NCBI RefSeq assembly: GCF_007990775.1
Contig: NZ_BJXB01000008.1
Location: forward strand, 152,329-216,328
Length of the DNA stretch: 64,000 nt
Origin: Deinococcus cellulosilyticus NBRC 106333 = KACC 11606
GTDB lineage: Bacteria; Deinococcota; Deinococci; Deinococcales; Deinococcaceae
Direction: 5' to 3'
In this document: positions 16,263 to 24,421 of the stretch, one piece after another
Position numbering within the stretch: position 1 is the stretch's first letter
How the letters are laid out: every line of letters starts with the position of its first letter
The notes under the pieces: model-generated
What the model saw: the letters and a program-made list of their open reading frames with translations, nothing else
Databases searched by the model: none
What the model was told of the DNA's origin: nothing
Made by a program: the position numbers and the translations under genes

Positions 16263-17681
16263 TCAGTGTTTTCCGAAGTGTCCAAGCTGGGGCACGTTGG
16301 GCTTCCAGGGCACCACTTCGATGATCTCGCCGTACAGGTCGTATTCGTCGGCGTCTTCCACCAGCACGCGCACGATGTCACCAATCTTGATGCTGCCTGC
16401 GGGGATGAGGCGGGCGGCTTCGGATTCTGCGAGGTCACCGTGAACGCACATCACACTGCCGTCGATGCCAGGGGCGTCCCATTTGCTGCGTCCGATCAGC
16501 TGACCGGGTTCTTCGTTGTAATCATCAATGATCACTTCGATCACGCGGCCAATCTTTTCCTGCATGCGCTCCAGAGAGATTTCCTGCTGCACAGCCATGA
16601 AGCGTTCCAGACGGTCCTGTTTGACTTCCTCGGGGACCTGTTCTGCAAAGCGGGTGGCGTCTGCTTCCTGAACATCGGAGTAGGTGAAGCAGCCCACGCG
16701 GTCCAGTCTGGCTTCACGCAGGAAGTCGAGCAACAGCTGGAAATCCTCCTCGGTTTCACCGGGGAACCCCACAATGAAGGTGCTGCGGATGGCGAGGTCG
16801 GGGCAGATGTCGCGCCAGCGTTTGATGGTCTCGAGTTGCTTGCCTGCACCGGGGCGACGCATGGCTTTGAGCACTTTTGGACTGGCGTGCTGCAAAGGAA
16901 CATCCAGGTAAGGCAGGATTTTCCCTTCGGCCATCAGTTTGACCACCTCGTCCACATGGGGGTAGGGGTAAACGTAGTGCATGCGCACCCATGCCCCCAT
17001 CTCACCGAGTTTGGTGGCGAGGTCAATCAGGTGGGCTTTCACCTGTCCGCCCTGGAATTCAGACTCGCGGTGGCGGATGTCCACGCCGTATGCACTGGTG
17101 TCCTGGGAGATCACCATGATCTCTTTGGTGCCAGAGGCAATCAGGCGGAAGGCCTCATAGAGCACCTCTCCGGCGTCTCTGGAGACCTGCAGGCCACGCA
17201 GTTTGGGGATGATGCAGAAGGCGCATTTGTGGTTGCATCCTTCGGCAATTTTCAGGTAGGCGTAGTGCTTGGGGGTCAGCTTCACGCCTGTATCTGGAAT
17301 CAGGGAGGTGAAGGGATTGGTGTCCGGGGGAATCAGTTCGTGAATGGCGTCCATCACGCCTTCCACATCCTGGGACCCGGTGATGGAGTGCACCTTGGGG
17401 TGGCGTTCCCGAATGGTCTCCGGGCGCTCTCCAAGGCATCCGGTCACGATCACTTTTCCGGTGGCATCCAGAGCCTCTCCAATGGCAGAGAGGGATTCTT
17501 CCACTGCCGGGGTGATGAAACCGCAGGTGTTCACGATGACGGTATCAGCCTCCTCGTAGGTGGGGGCGATGTGATAGCCTTCCGCGCGAAGCTGCGTGAG
17601 AATGCGTTCGCTGTCCACAAGGGCCTTGGGGCAACCGAGACTGATAAAACCGACTTTTTTGATGTCAACACCCTGCGTCAC
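16263..17681 (-). CDS. rimO: Ribosomal protein S12 methylthiotransferase RimO
   Basis: A radical-SAM enzyme of 472 residues that methylthiolates the conserved aspartate of ribosomal protein S12. The N-terminal UPF0004 domain has the cluster cysteines in [18 protein letters not shown] and VTGCLGER. The radical-SAM CxxxCxxC motif is CNHKCAFC at about residue 150. A C-terminal TRAM domain ends the protein ([22 protein letters not shown]). The CPKALVDSE signature marks RimO rather than MiaB. GTG 17681 is the start; TACAAT (17695-17690) lies 8 bases upstream with no ribosome site, so the mRNA is probably leaderless. Confidence 0.95.
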   Translation of the reverse strand: MTQGVDIKKVGFISLGCPKALVDSERILTQLRAEGYHIAPTYEEADTVIVNTCGFITPAVEESLSAIGEALDATGKVIVTGCLGERPETIRERHPKVHSITGSQDVEGVMDAIHELIPPDTNPFTSLIPDTGVKLTPKHYAYLKIAEGCNHKCAFCIIPKLRGLQVSRDAGEVLYEAFRLIASGTKEIMVISQDTSAYGVDIRHRESEFQGGQVKAHLIDLATKLGEMGAWVRMHYVYPYPHVDEVVKLMAEGKILPYLDVPLQHASPKVLKAMRRPGAGKQLETIKRWRDICPDLAIRSTFIVGFPGETEEDFQLLLDFLREARLDRVGCFTYSDVQEADATRFAEQVPEEVKQDRLERFMAVQQEISLERMQEKIGRVIEVIIDDYNEEPGQLIGRSKWDAPGIDGSVMCVHGDLAESEAARLIPAGSIKIGDIVRVLVEDADEYDLYGEIIEVVPWKPNVPQLGHFGKH

Positions 17682-17740
17682 AAAAAAACATTGTATGACA
17701 AATGGCCGGGGTTGTGTAGAAGAGGGTCACAATTGGTTAA

Positions 17741-18084
17741 GGCCGAGAGCCGGCGGCCCAGTGCGACCCAGCGACCCAGCCGATCAAACCGCTTTGATCG
17801 GCGCATTGGGGTCAAGAAGCCGTCTGGGGAGCACGTCATCCGGGCCGAGACAGAGCCGAGAGCCGAGAGCCGAGAGTAAGGTAAATTCCAGAATTGCTGG
17901 CATCAATCAAATGATGCGAGCAAGGTCCGCTGTTCTTGAGCTTACGATGTGTCTGCTGGTCGAGCCAGTGCCCAGTGCGACGTGGCTCGAACTCTGGTGG
18001 CAAAAGATCTGATGTCATTTGGGGGTTCTCCCCTACAACACCTTGTTCAAGAAAAAGCTTCCCACTCTGCCCTCGGCCCTCGGC
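17741..18084. repeat. Composite heptamer-bounded element, copy B
   Basis: A 344-bp non-coding element bounded by GGCCGAGAGCCGG at the left and the inverse CCCTCGGCCCTCGGC at the right. It shares CCCAGTGCGACCCAGC, GGGTCAAGA, an array GAGCCGAGAGCCGAGAGCC and an AGGTAAATTC...AATTGCTGGCATCAA block with copy A. It has an extra inner hairpin GATCAAAccgcTTTGATC (about 17783-17800) and a second CCCAGTGCGA near 17970. It occupies the first part of the 850-bp gap after rimO. Confidence 0.75.
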
Positions 18085-18237
18085 TTTGATCAGGCAACTG
18101 GTATGCAACTGGTATCAAACCGGTCCCAACCTTTCATGATCAAATTCTGACATTTCAGTCAACAGCTGCACTTTGTTTTCAAAATGATCAGAGCGTTTTT
18201 TACTGGGTTTTAGCCCAAAGAAAAAGGGGTAACGGAT

Positions 18238-18327
18238 ATGTCCAAGAAAGGAAAAACCTGCGACTTTCGCAGAAGCGTTTACAAAAATTGGTATGCCCCT
18301 GGAACGTGCAGTGCAAGGGATAAATGA
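18238..18327 (+). CDS. Possible 29-residue peptide
   Basis: ATG 18238 opens a short basic frame (starting MSKKGKTCDFRRSVY, with two Cys) that ends at TGA 18325. AAAAAGGGG lies about 8-14 bases upstream. It sits in an otherwise gene-free 450-bp stretch between copy B and the sugar ABC operon. Only the ribosome-site spacing and composition support it. It could be chance or a leader peptide. Confidence 0.2.
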   Translation: MSKKGKTCDFRRSVYKNWYAPGTCSARDK

Positions 18328-18352
18328 CTGGACTGGTCTTAGGATCTTGCAG

Positions 18353-18404
18353 CTTGATCAGAATGTGATTAATATGAGCTCAATTACCAATCATTCTGAT
18401 CAAG
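18353..18404. promoter_or_regulatory. 13-bp inverted repeat upstream of the sugar ABC operon
   Basis: CTTGATCAGAATG (18353-18365) and its exact inverse CATTCTGATCAAG (18392-18404) are separated by 26 AT-rich bases. A further TTGATCAAAG lies at 18409-18418. Start codon 18533 is 128 bases downstream. The spacing and AT-rich centre suit paired operator half-sites or a looped regulator site. Which protein binds is unknown. Confidence 0.55.
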
Positions 18405-18532
18405 CAAATTGATCAAAGTGCGCAGAGGGTTCCAGCACCGCCTGAAATTCTCTGGCATGACCTGATCCATTTGACCATCAGACCCATGTCACCCATCCCT
18501 CTGGTTCACCCCGCTCAACAAGGAGAGAAGTC

Positions 18533-19750
18533 ATGAAAGCATCTGCAGTCAAGCTCATTGCCCTCAGCGCCACCCTGCTCGGCACCGCCGCCCTCGCCAC
18601 CGACGTGAAAGTGGTCATTCCCTACTACAGCGCTGCCACCGAACCCTTCTTCAAGAAAATGGAAGCAGGCTACGAAAAAGCACACCCCGGCGTGGACATC
18701 AAACTCGAAATTGTCAACTGGGACAACCTCTACGATAAACTGACCACCGACATTGCCGGGGGCACTGCACCGGACATCTCCATCATCGGGACCCGCTGGC
18801 TCACCGATTTCGTGAAAAACGACATCGTGGAACCCCTGGATGGCTACATGAGTGCCACCGTCAAAGGCGGCTTCATTGACGCCTTCCTGGAACCCGGAAA
18901 ACTGCAGGGCAAGATTTACGGCCTGCCTGTGGCCGCCTCTGCCCGCGCCATGTACTACAACAAAGACGTGCTGGCCAAAGCTGGCGTCAAAAACCCACCC
19001 AGGACCTGGACTGAGCTGCAGAGCGTGTGCAAAAAGATCGTTGCTGCCAACATCAAAGACACCTACTGCTTCGGTCTGCAGGGCAAAGAAGTGGAAACCG
19101 ACGCCTACTGGTACTACGCCCTGTGGTCCTACGGTGGGGATGTGGTGTCCGGAGGCAAGAGCGGCGTGAACTCCGCAGCTGCCGTGAAAGCCGCCAACCT
19201 CTACAAGAGCCTGATCACCAACAAGTACACCCAGCCTGGCGTGACCGGATACAGCCGCGAAAACGTGCAGGACCTCTTCAAGCAGGGCCGTCTGGGCTTC
19301 GTGATCACTGCCCCCTTCCTGATTGGACAGATTGCCAAGGAAGCCCCCAAGCTGAACTACGGCATCACCGCCATTCCCAAAGGCACCAAACAGGCCACCT
19401 ATGGGGTGACCGACTCCATCGCCCTTTTCAAGACCTCCAGAGTCAAGAAGGAAGCCTTTGACTTCATGGCCTACGTGCTTGATGCCAGACAACACATCGA
19501 ATTCACCAAGAACGAGGGCTTCCTGCCCATTGCCAAAGGTGAGGCCAGTGACCCCTACTTCACCAACAACGCCCAGCTGAAGATCTTCACCAACCTGCTG
19601 CCCGTCGCCAAATTTGCCCCCAACATTGCTGACTGGGAAAAAGTCGCGGATGCCACCAGCCGGGCGCTGCAGAGCATCTACCTGGGTCAGAAAGATGTGA
19701 AGGCTGCGCTGAACGGTGCTGCCAGCGAGGCAAACCAGGTCATCAAGTAA
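18533..19750 (+). CDS. Sugar ABC transporter substrate-binding protein
   Basis: A 405-residue secreted solute-binding protein of the CUT1 (maltose/oligosaccharide) class. The signal peptide is MKASAVKLIALSATLLGTAALA with cleavage near residue 22. The mature chain starts with the family pattern VKVVIPYYSAATEPFFKKMEAGYEKAHPGV and contains DIAGGTAPDI and YYNKDVLAKAG. AAGGAGAG precedes ATG 18533. Two permease genes follow after a 216-base gap with hairpins. The operon has no ATPase, so it must use a shared MsmX/UgpC-type subunit from elsewhere. The substrate cannot be read from sequence; link to the glucanase at 5925 is only a possibility. Confidence 0.93.
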   Translation: MKASAVKLIALSATLLGTAALATDVKVVIPYYSAATEPFFKKMEAGYEKAHPGVDIKLEIVNWDNLYDKLTTDIAGGTAPDISIIGTRWLTDFVKNDIVEPLDGYMSATVKGGFIDAFLEPGKLQGKIYGLPVAASARAMYYNKDVLAKAGVKNPPRTWTELQSVCKKIVAANIKDTYCFGLQGKEVETDAYWYYALWSYGGDVVSGGKSGVNSAAAVKAANLYKSLITNKYTQPGVTGYSRENVQDLFKQGRLGFVITAPFLIGQIAKEAPKLNYGITAIPKGTKQATYGVTDSIALFKTSRVKKEAFDFMAYVLDARQHIEFTKNEGFLPIAKGEASDPYFTNNAQLKIFTNLLPVAKFAPNIADWEKVADATSRALQSIYLGQKDVKAALNGAASEANQVIK

Positions 19751-19866
19751 ATGCTTTCGGAGAAGGAAGGCCTGCCTTCTCCTGAGCAAAGCGAACAGAA
19801 ACCTTCGCTGCCTGATCCACCCAACACTCCTCCACCCTCTCTGTCACTCCTCTTCTTTTCTCTCCT

Positions 19867-19954
19867 GCCAGAACCTGGAACTCCCCTTTCAGGTTCTGGC
19901 CCATCCCGGGGCAGATCCCACCTTTCTTTCTCCCTCTGCCCCGGGTTCTTTTTA
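19867..19954 (+). terminator. Tandem intercistronic hairpins after the binding-protein gene
   Basis: Two 11-bp perfect stems in a row: GCCAGAACCTG/CAGGTTCTGGC (19867-19877 with 19890-19900) and CCCGGGGCAGA/TCTGCCCCGGG (19905-19915 with 19935-19945), the second followed by TTCTTTTTA. They probably attenuate transcription or protect the binding-protein message, making it more abundant than the permeases. Confidence 0.75.
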
Positions 19955-19966
19955 CAGGAGCACCAC

Positions 19967-20851
19967 ATGAAACAAGAAAAATTTTCCGCCACGGCCCTGC
20001 TCTTCCCGAGTCTGCTGATGGCCCTGATCGTGCTGGGGTACCCGGTGCTGGAACTCCTGAACACCAGCACGCACAGCGTCAACAAGTTTTTCAACGTCGG
20101 GGATTTTGTCCTCTTTCAGAACTACGTCAACCTGTTTCAGGATGAGTTTTTCCGTGCGGCCCTGCTGCGCACCCTCTGGTGGACCCTGGGTGTGGTGGGC
20201 GGCACGGTGCTGCTGTCTTTTCCCATTGCCATGATTTTGAACGAGGATTTTCACGGTCAGGCCGTGGCCCGCACCATCATCCTGCTGCCCTGGGCGGTGT
20301 CCCTGACCATCATGGCAGTGGTGTGGAGGTGGGCTTTAAACGGTGAAAGTGGCCTCCTCAACCTCACCCTGCAGTCTCTGGGCATCACCAGTGAGCGCAT
20401 CCAGTGGCTTGCAGAATCCAGCACCAGTTTCCCAATGGCAATTCTGATCGGCATTCTGGTGTCCATTCCCTTTACGGTGACTGTGCTGCTCGGGGGTCTG
20501 AGTTCACTGCCGAAAGACGTGTATGAAGCGGCCCGGGTGGATGGAGCCTCGGGACGCATCATGTTCACGCACATCACCCTGCCGATGATGAAACCCTTTG
20601 TGAGCATTGCGGTGGTGCTGAACGTGATTTACGTGTTCAACAGCTTCCCGATCCTGTGGGTCCTCACCGAGGGGGGTCCGGTGAATTCCACCGATGTGCT
20701 GGTGACCTACCTCTACAAAGCCACCAGTGCCAAATTCTTCGGAGATCCGGGCAAGGGTGCAGCCCTGGGCATCATCATGCTGATCCTGCTCCTGATTTTC
20801 AGCCTGGTCTATGCACGCATTGCCAGAGAGGGGGATGAAGTCCGTGCTTAA
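19967..20851 (+). CDS. Sugar ABC transporter permease 1 (MalF type)
   Basis: A 294-residue inner-membrane permease of the CUT1 family with about six helices (FPSLLMALIVLGYPVLELL, TLGVVGGTVLLSFPIAMIL, IILLPWAVSLTIMAVVW and others). The EAA loop that docks the ATPase is visible as YEAARVDGASGRIMFTHITLPMM at about residues 185-207. ATG 19967 has AGGAG 8 bases upstream; the open frame extends to 19751 but crosses the terminator hairpins. It overlaps the next permease by 17 bases, so the two are translationally coupled. Confidence 0.93.
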   Translation: MKQEKFSATALLFPSLLMALIVLGYPVLELLNTSTHSVNKFFNVGDFVLFQNYVNLFQDEFFRAALLRTLWWTLGVVGGTVLLSFPIAMILNEDFHGQAVARTIILLPWAVSLTIMAVVWRWALNGESGLLNLTLQSLGITSERIQWLAESSTSFPMAILIGILVSIPFTVTVLLGGLSSLPKDVYEAARVDGASGRIMFTHITLPMMKPFVSIAVVLNVIYVFNSFPILWVLTEGGPVNSTDVLVTYLYKATSAKFFGDPGKGAALGIIMLILLLIFSLVYARIAREGDEVRA

Positions 20852-21734
20852 GACGCCTGCCACCCCATCCATTCCCCAGGTCAAATCCCGGAGCAACCTG
20901 ATGCAATCCAAAGCGTTTCGCAGCCTGATCTACTGGCTGATCCTCAGTCCCATCGTCATCCTGACCCTGTTTCCCTACGCAGTCATGATCACCACGGCCC
21001 TGAAACCCCCCACCGAGGTGTACAGCAACCCGCCCACCTGGTTTGGAAGCCACCTCGAATGGGGGAACTTTGCGAAAGTGTGGGCACAGGGCTTCGGGCA
21101 GAACATGCTGAACAGCATCTGGGTGACGCTTGCTGCCACCTTCCTGGCTTTGCTGGTGAGTTTTCCTGCCGCCTACAGCCTGAGCCGTTTCAACCATTCT
21201 CGCCGTTTTACGGGATTTTTCAGGCAGTTTCTGCTGGTGACCCAGATGGTCAGTCCGATCATCATCACGGTGGGGATCTTCAAGGTGATTGCCAGCCTGA
21301 AACTGATTGACAGCTTCACTCCCCTGATCCTGATTTACGCCACCTTCAACATAGCGTTTTGCACCTGGATGTTGCAGAGCTACTTCAACACCATTCCTGG
21401 AGAACTTGAAGAGGCCGCCTGGATTGACGGGTGTTCCAGATTCCAGAGTTTCACCACCATCTTCCTGCCTCTGGCCCTGCCTGCCACAGCCATTGCTGCA
21501 CTTTTCAGCTTCATCTACTGCTGGAATGAATTCGTGCTGGCCTTCCTCGTTCTGCGCACCCCTGAACATGCCACCATCACCATGCGGGTGTTCAGTCTGG
21601 TGGGGGGACGTTACACGGTGGAGTGGGAGCAGGTCATGGCTGCTGCGGTGCTTGCCACCATCCCGATGGTCCTGATGTTCGTGTTTCTGCAGCGGCAGAT
21701 CATCCGGGGTCTGGCGATGGGGTCCATCAAGTGA
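20835..21734 (+). CDS. Sugar ABC transporter permease 2 (MalG type)
   Basis: A 299-residue permease, the second half of the importer channel. About six helices start at SLIYWLILSPIVILTLFPYAVMI, and the EAA loop is LEEAAWIDGCSRFQSFTTIFLPLA in the second half. ATKPP-like TTALKPPTEVYSNPP after the first helix is typical of MalG homologues. ATG 20835 has GAGAGGGGG just upstream and lies inside the end of permease 1. A strong terminator follows at 21770. Confidence 0.93.
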   Translation: MKSVLKTPATPSIPQVKSRSNLMQSKAFRSLIYWLILSPIVILTLFPYAVMITTALKPPTEVYSNPPTWFGSHLEWGNFAKVWAQGFGQNMLNSIWVTLAATFLALLVSFPAAYSLSRFNHSRRFTGFFRQFLLVTQMVSPIIITVGIFKVIASLKLIDSFTPLILIYATFNIAFCTWMLQSYFNTIPGELEEAAWIDGCSRFQSFTTIFLPLALPATAIAALFSFIYCWNEFVLAFLVLRTPEHATITMRVFSLVGGRYTVEWEQVMAAAVLATIPMVLMFVFLQRQIIRGLAMGSIK

Positions 21735-21769
21735 CCTTCATTTGAACCCTCTAAAAACAAGCTCTTCTC

Positions 21770-21805
21770 ACAGAACAGGCAGAAAACCTGTTCTGTCTTT
21801 ATTTT
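21770..21805 (+). terminator. Terminator of the sugar ABC operon
   Basis: Stem ACAGAACAGG/CCTGTTCTGT (21770-21779 with 21787-21796), then CTTTATTTT. Confidence 0.9.
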
Positions 21806-21964
21806 CGCTTTATAAACTGTACTGCAGAACCCACAAGATGGAACTTTCGCAACCCTCACAGGCTCTAAGAGACAGCTAAAGAAAGGGTCAAGCTGGGCTT
21901 CAACTTCGCTTCAGTCTCAGCCCGTAGCTTGTTATAGGAAGGCTTCTGGAGCCAGGAGGAATGC

Positions 21965-22414
21965 ATGAGACGCATCAGTGCAGCGTTCACAGATCCACAG
22001 AAAGCAAGAAATGCGCTTGAACACCTGGGAAGCAACCCCCAGATGAAAATCAACATCAGGAAACTCAGTGTCACCGATCCCCGACTGCACCAGCAGGACG
22101 TGGGATTTGCCATCCTGTATGGCGTGCTGATCGGCACCATCGTTGGCCTTCTGGTCGGTTTTGTGGGATTTTTCAGTGTGGGGGGCAGTCTGGGCAACCT
22201 GCTGCTGATCAGCACCATTCTGGGCATGGTCAATGGGGCCGTGATCGGCAGTGTGGTGGATGCCGGAACCAAGCGTTCCCTGGCCCACCAGATTGACATG
22301 CTGCGCAAGAATGGTGCCCTGCTGATCGATGTGCAGGCCGAAGATGTTTTCGCAGAAACAGAAGCCTACCAGCAGTTCACCCGCAATCAGGGTGTGATTC
22401 TGCAGAGCAAATGA
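21965..22414 (+). CDS. Two-helix membrane protein (149 aa), possibly stress-related
   Basis: An N-terminal soluble segment (RRISAAFTDPQKARNALEHLGSN) resembles the start of general-stress (YflT/DUF1269-like) proteins, in which a residue-pairing domain precedes Gly-rich membrane helices. Two hydrophobic helices follow at about residues 47-71 (FAILYGVLIGTIVGLLVGFVGFF) and 75-95. The tail is soluble, with VQAEDVFAETEAYQQFTRNQGV. GGAGGA lies 5 bases upstream of ATG 21965. It is transcribed alone with a terminator at 22428. The family link is tentative. Confidence 0.78.
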   Translation: MRRISAAFTDPQKARNALEHLGSNPQMKINIRKLSVTDPRLHQQDVGFAILYGVLIGTIVGLLVGFVGFFSVGGSLGNLLLISTILGMVNGAVIGSVVDAGTKRSLAHQIDMLRKNGALLIDVQAEDVFAETEAYQQFTRNQGVILQSK

Positions 22415-22427
22415 ACCTGCGTGCCAG

Positions 22428-22460
22428 AAAGACCTGTCTGAAAATGACAGGTCTTTTTCA
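22428..22460 (+). terminator. Terminator
   Basis: Stem AAAGACCTGTC/GACAGGTCTTT (22428-22438 with 22446-22456), then TTCATT. Confidence 0.87.
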
Positions 22461-22485
22461 TTGACGGGGAAGTAGAATCAGGCAG

Positions 22486-22692
22486 ATGGCAGAACAGGGC
22501 AACATCATTCACTGCACCTGTGGCAGACAATGGCGTTTTCGGTGGAGCCAGAGAGGGCACATGGTGTATTGCAAACCCCGACCTTTCCTGGGCATTGTTT
22601 TTGGCTGGAAACTCTGGAAAGGCGGCTTCTGGCATGATCCCATCCCCAAATTCCGCTGTTTCTGTGGCCGCAACCTGCGCAATGTGCGCTGA
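22486..22692 (+). CDS. Small Cys-pair protein (68 aa)
   Basis: A 68-residue basic, Trp-rich protein with two CxC knuckles, CTCG at about residue 11 and CFCGRN near residue 60, and one more Cys between them. This pattern suggests a zinc ribbon. No membrane segment is present. TAGAAT (22473-22478) ends 7 bases before ATG 22486 with no ribosome site, matching the leaderless layout of neighbouring genes. It is convergent with the hydrolase that ends at 22693. I do not know its family or function. Confidence 0.6.
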   Translation: MAEQGNIIHCTCGRQWRFRWSQRGHMVYCKPRPFLGIVFGWKLWKGGFWHDPIPKFRCFCGRNLRNVR

Positions 22693-23394
22693 TCAGAGGC
22701 TGTTCAGAAACTCCAGGGTGGTCTTCTGGTAATCCTCGGCCATGCCACTGGTGATGAGTCCACTCGCCCCGTGAATGCCCACTTTTGGAATGTACATGGC
22801 CTTGCGGGTGCTGCCAATCAGCGGAAGCAACTGCCCCGGAAACCCTGTTTCGTTTTCTGGCATGATCATCAGCACAGGGGCCGCAATTTTCGGGGCGTAT
22901 TTGATGACCTCCTGCGTGAGGTCCAGATCAGGACTCACTGGAGAATAGGCGACCACTCCCTGCACCTCATCTGGATGAAGTCCGGCATAATCCAGCACCA
23001 TGGCTCCAGAAGTGCTGCTCCCGGAGAGGATCACCTTCTTGAGTCCTGTTTTCTGCTGAATCCAGCGAACCGCTGTTTCCACATCCACAAAAGCATCAAA
23101 AATGTCCGTGCTGCTGGCTTTTGTGAGGTTCTGGCACAGGCCATTGCTGGCTCCAATGCGCAGGTCCACGGCAATGGTGGCAAAACCCTCTGCTGCCAGT
23201 TTTTCAGGGAAGTTGCCATATTCGCAGGTGTTCGCACGTAAACTGTGCAGCAGAACAATGGCTGCTTTTGGGGTCCCTTCGGGGGCGTAATACTTCAGGT
23301 GAATGCTGCTGCCCTCATCGGTCTTCACCATGTGGGATTCCAGGGCGGATGCAGTGCAGCAAAAGGCCAGGGCAAGAGTCAGCCAGTTTTTCAT
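22693..23394 (-). CDS. Secreted alpha/beta hydrolase
   Basis: A 233-residue hydrolase with signal peptide MKNWLTLALAFCCTASALES. The mature domain has the fold landmarks: AAIVLLHSLRANTCEYGNF (strand and oxyanion region), the nucleophile elbow GSSTSGA (Ser near residue 124), a likely Asp/Glu at MPENETG and the His at GIHGASGL near 214. It resembles dienelactone-hydrolase/prolyl-oligopeptidase-like esterases. The substrate is unknown. The promoter region has repeated ATATCG motifs (see separate entry). Confidence 0.85.
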   Translation of the reverse strand: MKNWLTLALAFCCTASALESHMVKTDEGSSIHLKYYAPEGTPKAAIVLLHSLRANTCEYGNFPEKLAAEGFATIAVDLRIGASNGLCQNLTKASSTDIFDAFVDVETAVRWIQQKTGLKKVILSGSSTSGAMVLDYAGLHPDEVQGVVAYSPVSPDLDLTQEVIKYAPKIAAPVLMIMPENETGFPGQLLPLIGSTRKAMYIPKVGIHGASGLITSGMAEDYQKTTLEFLNSL

Positions 23395-23416
23395 AAGACT
23401 CCTCAGGGGTTGAATT

Positions 23417-23452
23417 TTGATATAGAAATACGATATCGCTTTTCGATATTGA
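23417..23452. promoter_or_regulatory. AT-rich repeated ATATCG motifs before the hydrolase gene
   Basis: The sequence around 23418-23451 holds GATATAG, CGATATCG (palindrome, about 23431-23438) and CGATATTG close together, just upstream of the hydrolase on the minus strand. This looks like a cluster of operator half-sites, with no known regulator assigned. Confidence 0.35.
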
Positions 23453-23488
23453 TTGCAATCCCCTGCGCAGGTTCGCTTTCTGCAAATC

Positions 23489-23514
23489 GGGCGAGCCAGC
23501 GGCCCGCCCCTACA
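23489..23514. repeat. REP-like hairpin, copy 2 (inverted)
   Basis: GGGCGAGCCAGCGGCCCGCC followed by CCTACA, the reverse orientation of the TGTAGGGGCG family. It is immediately followed by a heptamer array (23531-23575). Confidence 0.75.
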
Positions 23515-23530
23515 GATGGTCGTCCCATAC

Positions 23531-23575
23531 CCTTCTGCGTTCTGCGTGTCTCACCTTCAGCCTTCTGCCCTCAGA
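23531..23575. repeat. GCAGAAG-family heptamer array (reverse orientation)
   Basis: Repeated CTTCTGC/CTTCAGC units at 7-bp spacing overlap the stop codon of the nucleotidyltransferase gene. The array is the inverse of the one at 26964-27000. Confidence 0.6.
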
Positions 23576-24365
23576 TGTAAATCTTCAACGCATCCTGCAA
23601 CCTGTCCTGCACCGCCAGATGGGCCGCTTTCGGGTACCAGGGCAGGTGACCGCATCTCTGCAACTGGATCTCCAGCACCCTCTGCAACGCTCTGGGAACA
23701 GGCATCCCCTCAAATTCATCCAGAAGTTTGCCCAGATCAGGGTGGGTGGTTTCAATTCTGCGGAACACATCCAGGTTGTCCATGCGGTGGTGTTTCGGCT
23801 GGCCTTCCACGATGGGGAGGTTCTTGTACATGTAGATGAAACTGCGCAGCACCCCGTTCAGAAAGACTTCACGGCCACTGGCCCGCTCTCCCCTGGCGTA
23901 ACGGCCCATCGAGATGATGCTGCAGGTCAGCACCTTCCCGACATGGTGCCGCAAGTCCTTCTCCTGGGGCACCTGCTCTCTGGCACAATGCCTGAGGATC
24001 TCTGCGAGGTTCCCTTTGTCCACCATCAGGCTGTAGGCATTCACCCGTGCGTACCTGTAGAGTTCATCTTCACTGAACACAGCAAATTCCAGCAGGTGCC
24101 CCGTGTCACTGATCACCTGAACCCCGTGGTCGGTGTCCTGAAATCCCAGCTCAATGTTGAAACCCTCAGGAAGCCAGGAGAGGTCCTCACGGAAATGCTG
24201 CTGCAGGCCTTCCTTCGAGATCAGAAAAAAATCGTGGTCGCTCCAGCGGTCCTGTCTGCTGCTGTCCGAGGCAGATCCCAGAAACACCAGTCCAATCAGG
24301 TCTGGATGCTCTGCGGTTCTGGCAGCCAGCCTCTCTTTGAAAGCCTGAAATTCCTCTTTGTTCAT
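23571..24365 (-). CDS. Nucleotidyltransferase-domain protein (264 aa)
   Basis: It starts with a minimal nucleotidyltransferase fold: LIGLVFLGSASDSSRQDRWSDHDFFLI, where GSAS and the DHD pair (about residues 42-44) are the metal-binding and catalytic signature. The rest is helical and substrate-specific. The family transfers nucleotides to antibiotics, proteins or RNA, and the target here cannot be told. ATG 24365 is the first start in frame. The gene's 3' end runs into a heptamer array. It lies downstream of the MerR gene on the same strand, with about 56 bases between. Confidence 0.82.
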   Translation of the reverse strand: MNKEEFQAFKERLAARTAEHPDLIGLVFLGSASDSSRQDRWSDHDFFLISKEGLQQHFREDLSWLPEGFNIELGFQDTDHGVQVISDTGHLLEFAVFSEDELYRYARVNAYSLMVDKGNLAEILRHCAREQVPQEKDLRHHVGKVLTCSIISMGRYARGERASGREVFLNGVLRSFIYMYKNLPIVEGQPKHHRMDNLDVFRRIETTHPDLGKLLDEFEGMPVPRALQRVLEIQLQRCGHLPWYPKAAHLAVQDRLQDALKIYI

Positions 24366-24421
24366 GTGCCCACCTTAAACCCTCACACGCTGGAGACTTC
24401 AAGCCCCACCCAGGTCTGACA

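Noticed and set aside
18273..18283. AAGCGTTTACA before the sugar ABC operon as a LacI/cre operator
   Set aside because: Only one half resembles the TGWAAACG core and there is no mirrored half.
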